A stretch of 24,397 nucleotides of DNA from Gammaproteobacteria bacterium (GCA_006227085.1 SBFY01000216.1:1-24397), one strand, 5' to 3'; shown: positions 7,975 through 15,639, counted from the first letter of the stretch. Made by a program: numbers and translations. Notes: a model not told the origin generated them from the sequence alone.

Positions 7975-9198
7975 TTATACCACAGAACCCAGCATGAAGA
8001 TGGGCAGGTACATGGCGATCATCAGGCCGCCGACGAGCACGCCCAGTACAGACATGATCAACGGTTCCAGCAATGAGGTCAGGCCGTCAACGGCATTGTC
8101 CACCGCTTCTTCGAAGAAGGTGGCCACTTTATCCAGCATCTCATCGAGGGCACCGGATTCTTCACCGATCTGCACCATCTGGATCAGCATGGACGGGAAG
8201 ACATCCGTGGTGCGGATGGAGGCCGCCAAGGGGCTACCAGAGGTCACGTCTTCGCGGATTTGCATGATGGCGCGGTAATACACATCGTTACCAGCGGCAC
8301 CGGCGACAGAATCAAGCGCGTCCACCAATGGCACACCCGCTGCGAAGGTCGTGGCCAGGGTGCGGGCAAAACGGGCAACAACGGCTTGCTTGAGGATGTC
8401 ACCGATGATGGGGACTTTCAGTGAAACGCGATCCAGTGCATCCCGGAATGGTTTGGAGCGCTGCTTCATTTCCTTGAAAACGAACACGCCCGCCACGATC
8501 GCACCGCCGATCATCCACCACGTCTCTTGCACAAACTCCGAGATTTTCAGTACGAACAAGGTGAAGGCCGGCAGGTCAGAACCGAAGCTGGAGAAGGTTT
8601 CGGCAAATTGTGGCACTACCTTGATCAAGAGGATGGCGGTAACAACCACGGCCACCACGATAACGGCGATCGGGTATTTCACCGCTTTCTTGATCTTGGC
8701 TTTCAGGGCCTCGGTCTTTTCCTTGTAGGTGGCAACGCGGTCGAGCATGGTTTCCAGTGCACCGGATTGCTCACCCGCTTCCACCAGGCTGCAGAACAGG
8801 TCATCGAACTGGCGTGGGTGCTTGCGCAGGGCATCCGCCAGGCTGCCGCCACCGGCCACGTCGTCCTTGATGGCAATGACCAAATCCCGCATGGAGGGGT
8901 TTTCAAGGCCGTCGGCCACAATATCGAATGACTGTACCAGTGGCACACCGGCTTTCATCATTACCGCCTGCTGGCGGGCAAATACGGCAATGTCACCCGG
9001 CGTAATCGGCTTCTTGCGTTCGCCGAAGAGTGGTTTTGCCTGCTTCTTGACGGTTTTAACAGTAATGCCTTGCTTGCGAAGCTGGGCCTTGATGGTGTTT
9101 TGGTTGGAGCCTTGCATGACTCCGCGGGCTTTGTTGCCTTTGCGGTCAGTACCTTGCCAGATGAAGGTATCCTGTTTTGCTGCAGCTTGTGTGGCCAT
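7975..9198 (-). CDS. pilC: Type IV pilus inner-membrane platform protein PilC
   Basis: PilC is the polytopic platform that links the PilB/PilT motors to pilin addition and removal. The 407-residue product has the expected tandem GspF/T2SF domains (about 70-195 and 273-400). Each carries the E-x-SGAL-x-x-MLD signature (for example EQSGALETMLD and EESGALDEMLD). There are hydrophobic segments near 176-194, 226-242 and 378-403. An ATG at 9198 with GAAGGA about 6 nt upstream is chosen over a TTG at 9204 that would overlap pilB. It starts 2 nt after the pilB stop and is surely co-transcribed with it. The N-terminal ~65 residues are a soluble basic region typical of PilC. Confidence 0.97.
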   Translation of the reverse strand: MATQAAAKQDTFIWQGTDRKGNKARGVMQGSNQNTIKAQLRKQGITVKTVKKQAKPLFGERKKPITPGDIAVFARQQAVMMKAGVPLVQSFDIVADGLENPSMRDLVIAIKDDVAGGGSLADALRKHPRQFDDLFCSLVEAGEQSGALETMLDRVATYKEKTEALKAKIKKAVKYPIAVIVVAVVVTAILLIKVVPQFAETFSSFGSDLPAFTLFVLKISEFVQETWWMIGGAIVAGVFVFKEMKQRSKPFRDALDRVSLKVPIIGDILKQAVVARFARTLATTFAAGVPLVDALDSVAGAAGNDVYYRAIMQIREDVTSGSPLAASIRTTDVFPSMLIQMVQIGEESGALDEMLDKVATFFEEAVDNAVDGLTSLLEPLIMSVLGVLVGGLMIAMYLPIFMLGSVV

Positions 9199-9200
9199 GA

Positions 9201-10931
9201 TCAATCCTTCGTCACGCGGTTAACTTCTTCCAGGGTCGTTTGACCCCATTTGGCTTTGTTTAATGCAGAACGGCGTAAATCATTGAAGCCTTCGGCGCGC
9301 ATGGCTTCGTTGATTTCAATGGAGTTGCCGCCTTCCATGATGATGCGGGAAATCTTGGGTGTGATCTTGACGACCTCATAAACCCCCACGCGCCCTTTGT
9401 AACCTTCATGGCATTTGTCGCAGCCTTTCGGGTTATGTTTGCGCAAATCCAGGTCATCCAGCTCATCTTCCTTGAAGCCCATTTCCAGCAGGGCATCCTT
9501 CGGGATGTCGGTATGGGGCTCGCTGCAGTTCTTGCAGACGCGGCGACCCAGGCGCTGGGCGATGATCAGGTTAACGGTGGTGGCCAGGTTGAATGCAGGC
9601 ACACCCATGTTCAGCAAACGCGTGATGGTTTCCGCCGCTGAGTTGGTGTGCAGGGTCGACATCACCATGTGGCCGGTTTGTGCCGCCTTGATGGCGATTT
9701 CGGCGGTTTCCAGGTCGCGGATCTCACCCACCATGATCACGTCCGGATCCTGACGCAGGAATGAGCGCAGGGCTTCCGAGAAATTGAGGCCAACCTTGGG
9801 GTTCATCTGGCACTGGTTGATGCCTTCGAGGTTGATTTCCACCGGGTCTTCAGCGGTCGAGATATTGATGTCCGGGGTATTGAGGATGTTAAGGCCGGTG
9901 TACAGCGATACTGTTTTGCCGGAACCAGTGGGGCCGGTCACCAGGATCATGCCCTGCGGGTAACTCAGGGCCTCCATGTACATTTGTTTTTGTTCGTCTT
10001 CGTAACCCAACGCATCAATACCCATCTGGGCACTGGACGGGTCGAGGATCCGCATCACCACCTTTTCACCGAACAGGCAGGGCAGGGTGTTCACACGGAA
10101 GTCGATAGCGCGGGTCTTGGACAGCTTCATCTTGATACGGCCGTCCTGCGGCTTGCGGCGCTCGGAGATGTCCATCTGCGACATCACCTTGAGGCGGGCA
10201 ATAATGCGGGAAGCCAAGGCCAGTGGCGGGCGAGCCACTTCATGCAGTACGCCATCGGTACGGAAGCGCACGCGAATGGCTTTTTCATAGGGCTCAACAT
10301 GGATATCGGATGAGCCACCCTTGATGGCATCAATCAGGATCTTGTTGACGAAGCGGACAATCGGGGCTTCATCGGCACCCTGGCTGCCGTCTTCGCCGCC
10401 AGCCGCATCTTCATCGACGGCTTCGACATCCAGGCCTTCCAGGTCCACATCACCCAAATCATCGAAACCGCTGGTCATGGAATCCTGTGATTCCAGGTAC
10501 TTCTTGATGGCCTGGGACAGGGCCGTTTCATCCGCGAGGATGACATCGGCAGACAAGCCGGTGTTAAAGGTGAAGTCATCCAGCGCGGCCAGGTTGGTCG
10601 GGTCTGAGACAGCGATAAAAATCCGGGTGCCACGCTTGAACAACGGCAGTGCGTGGTGCTTGCTGACCAGCTTGGTATCCACCAGGCCAGTAGGCATCAT
10701 TGAAGGCTCTACGGCTTCCAGGCTGATCAGCGGCATGCCAAAGTCCTTGGCGGCTTTGGCGGCCAGCATCTTGCTGTCCACATGGCCTTTTTCAACCAGG
10801 ATGGAGATGACCGGCCGGGATTCCTGCTCGGCAATCTGGGTGGCCTCACGTGCCATGTCTTCGGTGATGACGTTGTCTTTCACCAAACGTCGCGTCAGGC
10901 CGCTAAAGGATGCTGCGGGTGTTTCTGCCAT
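9201..10931 (-). CDS. pilB: Type IV pilus assembly ATPase PilB
   Basis: PilB is the hexameric cytoplasmic ATPase that powers pilus extension. The 576-residue product has an N-terminal T2SSE-N/MshEN-like domain (about 10-145), an acidic linker rich in Asp and Glu (158-190), and the secretion-ATPase core. The core shows Walker A GPTGSGKT (333-340), Walker B DPDVIMVGEIRD (395-406) and the His box TGHMVMSTLHTN (419-430). A tetracysteine zinc site follows (C466, C469, C504, C507). All catalytic elements are intact. The N-terminal domain has the general MshEN shape, but I cannot say whether it binds cyclic di-GMP. It is the first gene of the leftward pilBC transcript and diverges from pilA across a 424-bp gap. 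Confidence 0.97.
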   Translation of the reverse strand: MAETPAASFSGLTRRLVKDNVITEDMAREATQIAEQESRPVISILVEKGHVDSKMLAAKAAKDFGMPLISLEAVEPSMMPTGLVDTKLVSKHHALPLFKRGTRIFIAVSDPTNLAALDDFTFNTGLSADVILADETALSQAIKKYLESQDSMTSGFDDLGDVDLEGLDVEAVDEDAAGGEDGSQGADEAPIVRFVNKILIDAIKGGSSDIHVEPYEKAIRVRFRTDGVLHEVARPPLALASRIIARLKVMSQMDISERRKPQDGRIKMKLSKTRAIDFRVNTLPCLFGEKVVMRILDPSSAQMGIDALGYEDEQKQMYMEALSYPQGMILVTGPTGSGKTVSLYTGLNILNTPDINISTAEDPVEINLEGINQCQMNPKVGLNFSEALRSFLRQDPDVIMVGEIRDLETAEIAIKAAQTGHMVMSTLHTNSAAETITRLLNMGVPAFNLATTVNLIIAQRLGRRVCKNCSEPHTDIPKDALLEMGFKEDELDDLDLRKHNPKGCDKCHEGYKGRVGVYEVVKITPKISRIIMEGGNSIEINEAMRAEGFNDLRRSALNKAKWGQTTLEEVNRVTKD

Positions 10932-10966
10932 TCGGATACTGCCAGCTAGTCGATTTGTAATTATTG

Positions 10967-10972
10967 ATTATA
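10967..10972 (-). promoter_or_regulatory. Putative -10 element for pilB
   Basis: A perfect TATAAT is read on the minus strand 36 nt upstream of the pilB ATG, predicting a start near 10960 and a ~30-nt leader. The -35 position, 17-18 bp away, is poor (CTTTCG or CCTTTC), so the promoter is either activator-dependent or weak. Confidence 0.45.
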
Positions 10973-11135
10973 GTCGCTGCTTCCAAGGGCGAAAGGCCTT
11001 TTGGGCAACCCTGCCATGATGCCCGCAGGGCAGCAGGAAATCAATTGGAGAGGGCCAGTGGTGTGGCCTCTTCCGGAGGGAGGGCAGGGGCGTGGGATCA
11101 CTGCCCGGGCGCTTGAGGGGCAACCAAAGCCATGG

Positions 11136-11161
11136 TGTGACAAAAATTGTCACAATGTGAC
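11136..11161. promoter_or_regulatory. Palindromic activator-binding site candidate (PilR-type UAS)
   Basis: TGTGACAA-AAA-TTGTCACA is a perfect 8-bp inverted repeat (11136-11154), followed one base later by a third TGTGAC half-site (11156-11161). It lies about 100 bp upstream of the -24 element, where enhancer-binding proteins for sigma-54 usually bind. PilR is the expected regulator from known pilA biology; the site also somewhat resembles a TGTGA-type CRP half-site pair. Confidence 0.6.
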
Positions 11162-11257
11162 TTTGCCGACGATGTTATTGCCAAACCGTCGGGGGTATCG
11201 CGACGAGAGCCAATTAAAAACCCTAATAAAAACATGAAGATATTATTTTATTGCTTG

Positions 11258-11274
11258 TTGGCACGATGCTTGCT
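11258..11274 (+). promoter_or_regulatory. Sigma-54 (RpoN) promoter of pilA
   Basis: TTGGCACG-ATGC-TTGCT matches the RpoN consensus TTGGCACG-N4-TTGCW at every position, with the invariant GG (11260-11261) and GC (11272-11273) exactly 12 bp apart. The start site should fall near 11284, giving a ~70-nt leader before pilA. RpoN/PilR control of pilA is established in Pseudomonas. Confidence 0.93.
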
Positions 11275-11287
11275 TAAGGGATAGCAA

Positions 11288-11331
11288 GCAATATGATCCC
11301 GCATCAGATTGCGAACCGGGGTCCAGGCCCC
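11288..11331 (+). ncRNA. Stem-loops in the pilA 5' leader
   Basis: Just after the predicted start site, GCAAT-A-TGAT pairs with ATCA-G-ATTGC around the loop CCCGC (11288-11312), a 9-bp stem with one mismatch. A second short hairpin, GGGG/CCCC, spans 11318-11331. The Shine-Dalgarno (AAGGAG at 11343-11348) is left unpaired. A role in mRNA stability is inference. Confidence 0.45.
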
Positions 11332-11355
11332 TGTGTATAAAAAAGGAGACAAGTC

Positions 11356-11814
11356 ATGAAACAGCAAGGTTTTACATTGATCGAACTGATGATCGTTGTA
11401 GCTATCGTAGGTATCCTGGCCGCCATCGCGCTGCCGGCTTACCAGGACTACACCGTTCGTGCAAAACTGGCCGAAGTGATGGTAATCGCTTCCAAAGACA
11501 AGACCTCAGTATCTGAGTTCTTCATCAGCCGTGGCAACATGCCGACTGCCGGTAACGATGCTGGTATCCAGGTTGGCGCCAGCGGTGCCAAGCAGTCCAG
11601 CTACCTGGGCAACGTTGCTTGCTGTGGTAACTCAGGCACCACCGCTACCCAGGCCACCATCACCTACACCCTGAGCACCGTGAAACTGGTATCTAGCGCC
11701 AGCGGTAACATTGCTTTCGTAGGTACTGGCGACCAGAACACTGGCGTAAGCTGGACCTGCAGCACTTCAGCTACCACGGTAGCCAAGAAGTACCTGCCGG
11801 CTAACTGCCGCTAA
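11356..11814 (+). CDS. pilA: Type IV major pilin PilA
   Basis: The prepilin has a short leader MKQQG cleaved before Phe (FTLIELMIVVAIVGILAAIA), with Glu5 of the mature chain present and a hydrophobic N-terminal helix. It is 152 residues as prepilin and 147 mature, normal for a type IVa pilin. Cys135 and Cys151 fit the C-terminal disulfide loop; in addition there is an unusual Cys89-Cys90 pair in the central region. The C-terminus is ANCR, so there is no terminal Ser of the kind modified by TfpO. The globular part is rich in Ser and Thr, giving possible O-glycosylation sites. A strong AAAAGGAG sits 7 nt upstream of the ATG. Codon choice appears more uniform than in the neighbours (many CTG, GGT, ACC), as expected for high expression. 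The gene diverges from pilB and is a single-gene transcript ending at the terminator after it. Confidence 0.97.
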   Translation: MKQQGFTLIELMIVVAIVGILAAIALPAYQDYTVRAKLAEVMVIASKDKTSVSEFFISRGNMPTAGNDAGIQVGASGAKQSSYLGNVACCGNSGTTATQATITYTLSTVKLVSSASGNIAFVGTGDQNTGVSWTCSTSATTVAKKYLPANCR

Positions 11815-11847
11815 GTGCTTACGGGCCTGGCTTGCCAGGCTCACGGG

Positions 11848-11879
11848 AAAAGGCCTCTCCGGAGGCCTTTTTCTTTTTA
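11848..11879 (+). terminator. Rho-independent terminator after pilA
   Basis: The arms AAAAGGCCTC (11848-11857) and GAGGCCTTTT (11862-11871) form a 10-bp stem with loop TCCG, continuing into a T-rich run. It lies 34 nt after the pilA stop. A second hairpin, GCCTGG-CTTG-CCAGGC (11825-11840), precedes it and may block exonucleases. Confidence 0.93.
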
Positions 11880-11917
11880 TGTGCTATCGTTTTCGCGAAC
11901 CTGCCCTGAAGGAAGCC

Positions 11918-13843
11918 ATGCGTCATATCAACGGTACTTACCTGCTGGCGTGCCTGGGGCTGGGCTTTATCGGGCTGATGGCCTATTGGCCAGGGTTGCA
12001 AGGCCCGTTCCTGCTGGATGATTTCTATAACCTGTCGCCGCTCGGTGATGCTGGTGGTGTTGACGATTGGCGCAGTGCCTTGCGTTTTGTCTGGGGTAAT
12101 GGCTCAGGGCCTTTGGGTCGTCCTGTATCGATGGCCAGTTTCCTGCTCAATGCCCAGGATTGGCCGGCACATCCCTTGCCATTCAAGATCACTAATGTGG
12201 TTATTCACCTGCTGAATGCCTGCCTGCTGCTCGGTGTGTTACTGAAAATCCTGCCATTGTGCCTGCCGGAAAACCGCGCGCGCTGGCTGGCGTTATGGGT
12301 GGCTGCCGCCTGGTTGCTGCACCCCCTGCATGTGTCTGGTGTGTTGTATGTCGTGCAGCGGATGGCGTTGTTATCCGCGTTGTTTGTGCTGGCCGGTATC
12401 CGGGTGTATCTCGCGGGTCGTTTGGCGGTATCGGCCTCCCAGGGTTATCGCTACGGTTTGATGCTGTGTGGCCTGTTGCTGGGCTTGGTCGGGATGTTTG
12501 CCAAGGAAAATGCCGCCTTGCTGGTGTTTTTCTTACTGGTGCTGGAAGGCACGGTGTTGGCGGGAGTGGCTGCACCGGGTGGTTTTCGCGGGTTCCGTTG
12601 GCTGTGCCTGGTTGCGCCAGCGGCGTTGCTGCTGTGTGCGCTGTTATTACAGGTGCCGTCGACGATGCAAGGTGTGCCGTTTCGGGGGTACGGCTATGCC
12701 CAGCATTTGCTGAGCGTGCCCAGGGTGCTGCTGGACTACGTGGGCAGCCTGTTGTGGCCGGATTACCGGGGCATGGGCGTTTTCCATGACGACTTCCCGG
12801 TTTCGGTGGGGATGCTGGAGCCTTGGACTGTGTTGCCTTCCATGGCGTTATTGGCAGGCGTGGTGGTGGCGTTTTGGGCGATGCGCCGGCGAATGCCCTT
12901 GTTGGCCTTGGGTATCGGCTGGTTCCTGGCAGGGCACCTGATGGAGTCATCGGTGATTGCCCTGGAACTGTATTTCGAGCATCGCAACTATTTGCCGGCA
13001 GCCGGCCTGTTATTGGGCGTGGCTATCATGCTTGAACGGGCTGTTCGGCATATCCGGCCCCGATGGGTTGCCGGGTTAGCGGTGGTACCGCTGCTGGCAT
13101 TGCTGGGATTGTCATCCAGCTGGAGTGCCATCTGGAGTAATGAGTTATTGTTGAGCGCACACATGGTGCAGGCGCATCCGCAGTCTGTCAGGGCGCAGCG
13201 GCATTGGGCCTCGTTGATGGAATCGGCACAAGAGCCTGCGCTGGCTGACCAGGCGATGGCGGCTGCACAAGCGGTTGCTCCTGGTGATATCAGCATCCCG
13301 CTGGATCGTATTTACCTGCAATGCCGCTACGGGGTGGATAACGGGATGCAGTTGGCTGACTGGGTGGGGGCGCCGATTCATGTCGGGACGTATTCGATCC
13401 TGTATACCATGGAATTATTGGTGCGACATGCGTATGGCAAGCCGTGTGCAGGTGCGCCTGACCAGGAAATACACCGGATGCTGCATTACCTGGAACAGGA
13501 CCGGTTGCTGGCGATCAATGGTTTATTAGTGTCACGCCTGTACTTCCTGCATGCCGATACCTATATTCGGGAAAGGCAATTGGCGCCGGCCATGGAGGCC
13601 CTGGATAAGGCGTATGCACTGACACCGTCCGTCGATATTGCGTTGAAACGGGCGGATATACTGGCTTCGGCAGGTTTATTCCCGTTGGCGCTGGAAGCGT
13701 TGCATGATGCGCGTGAGCAGGATGGGCGCCGGCGGTGGGGGATGCCATCGCGGGAAGCTGATATCGTGGCACGCGAGCAGGTGTTTTTGGCACAGCCTGG
13801 CGTTAGCGAACAGGATCCGTATCAGGGAAACAAACAAGAATGA
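11918..13843 (+). CDS. GT-C type integral membrane glycosyltransferase (TMTC/ArnT-like), pilA-linked
   Basis: The 641-residue protein has many hydrophobic segments over residues 7-405 and a soluble helical tail (about 410-641) that resembles TPR-like repeats. An acidic pair sits in the first exterior loop (FLLDDFYN, Asp34-Asp35), as in GT-C lipid-linked sugar transferases. GRPV (68-71), HPLH (135-138), QRMALLS (147-153) and FEHRNYLP (353-360) recall the bacterial TMTC/O-mannosyltransferase-like family. Such enzymes move a sugar from a polyprenyl phosphate carrier to a protein or glycan on the periplasmic face. The start at 11918 is chosen because GAAGGAA precedes it; the frame opens at 11879, but that ATG lies inside the pilA terminator. 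It overlaps the next gene as ATGA. Pilin is a plausible acceptor by position, like TfpW downstream of pilA in some Pseudomonas, but this is not shown. Confidence 0.75.
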   Translation: MRHINGTYLLACLGLGFIGLMAYWPGLQGPFLLDDFYNLSPLGDAGGVDDWRSALRFVWGNGSGPLGRPVSMASFLLNAQDWPAHPLPFKITNVVIHLLNACLLLGVLLKILPLCLPENRARWLALWVAAAWLLHPLHVSGVLYVVQRMALLSALFVLAGIRVYLAGRLAVSASQGYRYGLMLCGLLLGLVGMFAKENAALLVFFLLVLEGTVLAGVAAPGGFRGFRWLCLVAPAALLLCALLLQVPSTMQGVPFRGYGYAQHLLSVPRVLLDYVGSLLWPDYRGMGVFHDDFPVSVGMLEPWTVLPSMALLAGVVVAFWAMRRRMPLLALGIGWFLAGHLMESSVIALELYFEHRNYLPAAGLLLGVAIMLERAVRHIRPRWVAGLAVVPLLALLGLSSSWSAIWSNELLLSAHMVQAHPQSVRAQRHWASLMESAQEPALADQAMAAAQAVAPGDISIPLDRIYLQCRYGVDNGMQLADWVGAPIHVGTYSILYTMELLVRHAYGKPCAGAPDQEIHRMLHYLEQDRLLAINGLLVSRLYFLHADTYIRERQLAPAMEALDKAYALTPSVDIALKRADILASAGLFPLALEALHDAREQDGRRRWGMPSREADIVAREQVFLAQPGVSEQDPYQGNKQE

Positions 13844-14694
13844 CTGGAAAGACAAGTGTGATTATTCCCGCCAAAAATGAAGCGGTGGCTTTGGCAGGCC
13901 TGTTGGCGCGCGTAAAAAATGTATTGCCGGATGCAGAAATCATCCTGGTGGATGATGGCTCCACGGATGATACCGGGGAGGTGGCGCGAGCCGCAGGCGC
14001 CACGGTAGTTCGTCATGCGTATAGCAAAGGCAATGGTGCAGCGATCAAGAGTGGTATTCGTGCTGCGTCAGGTGATGTGTTGATCATGATGGATGCGGAT
14101 GGGCAGCATCCGCCGGAATCCATTCCTGCCTTGCTGGAAAAATTCCGCAGCGGTTTCGACATGGTGGTCGGTGCACGAACTGCGGCAGGACAGGCTTCGG
14201 TGGGCCGATGGGCCGCCAATAGCCTGTATAACCGTTTGTCGAGCTGGATGGTGGGGCAGACCATCGAAGACCTGACGTCGGGTTTCCGGGTGGTGAGTGC
14301 AGAAAAAATGCGCGAGTTCATCCATTTGTTGCCGAATGGGTTCTCCTATCCAACGACGTCCACGATGGCGTTTTTCCGTGCAGGCTATACCGTAGGTTAC
14401 GTCACGGTGGAGATGCCATCGCGTGAAGGGAAAAGTCATATCCGGCCCTTGCATGACGGTGTGCGGTTTTTGCTGATTATCTTCAAGGTGGGTGTGCTGT
14501 ATTCGCCGCTGAAACTGTTTTTCCCGATCAGCCTGTTGTTTTTCATGGGTGGGGTTGGTTATTACGGCTATACCTATCTCTCCGATGGGCGGTTTACCAA
14601 TATGGGTGCGCTGCTGTTTACGACATCATTGCTGGTTTTCTTGATTGGTTTGGTGTCAGAGCAAATCACGATGTTGTTGTACCAGCGCCGGTAG
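13840..14694 (+). CDS. GT2 polyprenyl-phosphate glycosyltransferase (DPM1/GtrB-like)
   Basis: The 284-residue protein has an N-terminal GT-A fold: SVIIPAKNE (6-14), VDDGSTDDTG (37-46) and the metal-binding MDADGQHP with Asp85-Ala-Asp87. Two C-terminal hydrophobic hairpin segments follow (about 218-240 and 255-278). This is the layout of dolichyl- or undecaprenyl-phosphate mannose/glucose synthases, which charge a lipid carrier with one sugar from a nucleotide donor on the cytoplasmic face. The gene begins within the stop of the GT-C gene (ATGA), so the two products are likely made in step. Donor synthesis followed by transfer by the GT-C protein is the simplest model. Sugar identity cannot be read from sequence. 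Confidence 0.88.
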   Translation: MTGKTSVIIPAKNEAVALAGLLARVKNVLPDAEIILVDDGSTDDTGEVARAAGATVVRHAYSKGNGAAIKSGIRAASGDVLIMMDADGQHPPESIPALLEKFRSGFDMVVGARTAAGQASVGRWAANSLYNRLSSWMVGQTIEDLTSGFRVVSAEKMREFIHLLPNGFSYPTTSTMAFFRAGYTVGYVTVEMPSREGKSHIRPLHDGVRFLLIIFKVGVLYSPLKLFFPISLLFFMGGVGYYGYTYLSDGRFTNMGALLFTTSLLVFLIGLVSEQITMLLYQRR

Positions 14695-14700
14695 GGCCGG

Positions 14701-15639
14701 ATGATGGTTGCTGAACCTGCTGCCAGCGCTGCTGCGCCTACCGATCCGGTCCGGCCACGTTTATGGGTATTGGTGGTGACCTGGAAGCCTGATGCTGTGT
14801 TGCTGGAATCACTGCTGTCAGCCTGTTCGCCATGGCCGGTATTGATTGTCGATAATGGTTCAGGTGCGGAGTACAGCGATGGCATTCGTTCGCTGTGCCA
14901 GCGATTTCCTGCCGAGTGCTTGCTGCTGGAAACCAATTTGGGTATTGCAGCGGCACAGGCGCAAGGCTTGCAGTGGCTGGCAAGTCGCGACTGCTCGCAT
15001 GTACTGTTCCTGGACCAGGACAGTGTCCCGCAGGCCGGTATGCTGGCTAACATGCTGTCCACGTTGCAAAGCCGGGAAGCCGCTGGTGAGAGCGTGGCAG
15101 TCGGGCCGCTGTTGTATGACCCCCGTGACCAGCAATATCACCGCTTGCACGCGATGCGCTGGGGTATGTGGTGGCGCCAGCATCCTTTGCATACCAAGGG
15201 TGAACAAGTGACGGTCGCTGCCCTGAATGCTTCAGGCATGATGACTTCCCTGTCGACCATGGGGCGTGTAGGGCCGCCGGACGCCAGCTTGTTCATCGAT
15301 CATGTGGATACCGAGTGGTCATTCCGGGCGGTGTCCAAGGGAGTGCGCTTGCTGGTGGATCGGCGCTGTACGCTGGAGCATCGCATGGGGGATAGCACGT
15401 ATCCGCTGATACCGGGACTCGCCTATAGCATGCCGTACCGTTCTCCCAACCGGCATTATTATTTGTTCCGTAACAGCCGCATGTTATGGCGGCGTGCCTA
15501 CGTGCCGCTGACATGGAAATGCTGGAATGCCTTGAAGCTGTGTTACACCTGGCTGTATTTCGGTTTCTTCTCCCGTGAAAGCCAGGCGCATCGCGCTGCC
15601 ATGTGCAAGGGATTCAAGGACGGTGCCCATGCCAGCTGA
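14701..15639 (+). CDS. GT2 glycosyltransferase, rhamnosyltransferase-like (RfbF/WbbL type)
   Basis: The 312-residue protein carries a GT-A domain with LVVTWKP (24-30), IVDNGSG (49-55) and FLDQDSVP (103-110), in which DQD is the metal-binding motif. FIDHVDTEWSFRA, the acceptor-site motif typical of rhamnosyltransferases such as RfbF, follows at about residue 200. No transmembrane helix is obvious, so it should act at the cytoplasmic face on a lipid-linked glycan. The start could be ATG 14701 or 14704; the Shine-Dalgarno is weak and the preceding stop is 6 nt away. It overlaps the following GT4 gene by 11 nt. Rhamnose specificity is an inference from family resemblance. Confidence 0.82.
   Translation: MMVAEPAASAAAPTDPVRPRLWVLVVTWKPDAVLLESLLSACSPWPVLIVDNGSGAEYSDGIRSLCQRFPAECLLLETNLGIAAAQAQGLQWLASRDCSHVLFLDQDSVPQAGMLANMLSTLQSREAAGESVAVGPLLYDPRDQQYHRLHAMRWGMWWRQHPLHTKGEQVTVAALNASGMMTSLSTMGRVGPPDASLFIDHVDTEWSFRAVSKGVRLLVDRRCTLEHRMGDSTYPLIPGLAYSMPYRSPNRHYYLFRNSRMLWRRAYVPLTWKCWNALKLCYTWLYFGFFSRESQAHRAAMCKGFKDGAHAS

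Larger units (their letters stand above)
10932..11355. other. pilB-pilA divergent regulatory region, 424 bp
   Basis: This is the only gap above 300 bp. From the pilB side it holds the pilB -10, then several inverted repeats: CCCTGC/GCAGGG (11009-11014 and 11025-11030), AGAGGGCCA/TGGCCTCT (11049-11057 and 11064-11071, one bulged G), and GGGCAG/CTGCCC (11082-11087 and 11101-11106). Next come the TGTGACAA palindrome (11136-11161), an AT-rich tract (about 11210-11257) where IHF-type bending would be expected, the -24/-12 promoter, and a structured pilA leader. A 78-codon open frame at 11001-11237 overlaps these elements and shows no protein-like features. Confidence 0.6.

Noticed and set aside
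11001..11237. 78-codon frame in the pilB-pilA spacer
   Set aside because: It covers the regulatory palindrome and AT-rich tract, has no convincing ribosome binding site and no recognisable features.
11843..11879. CRISPR or repeat array near the pilA end
   Set aside because: The two hairpins are a tandem terminator; there are no regularly spaced repeats anywhere in the window.
11879..11917. Upstream ATG for the GT-C gene
   Set aside because: It lies in the pilA terminator T-tract without a ribosome binding site; the ATG at 11918 follows GAAGGAA.
12201..12950. 249-codon antisense frame in the GT-C gene
   Set aside because: Pro/Arg/Thr-rich product with no domain; it is opposite a membrane protein with clear hydrophobic periodicity.
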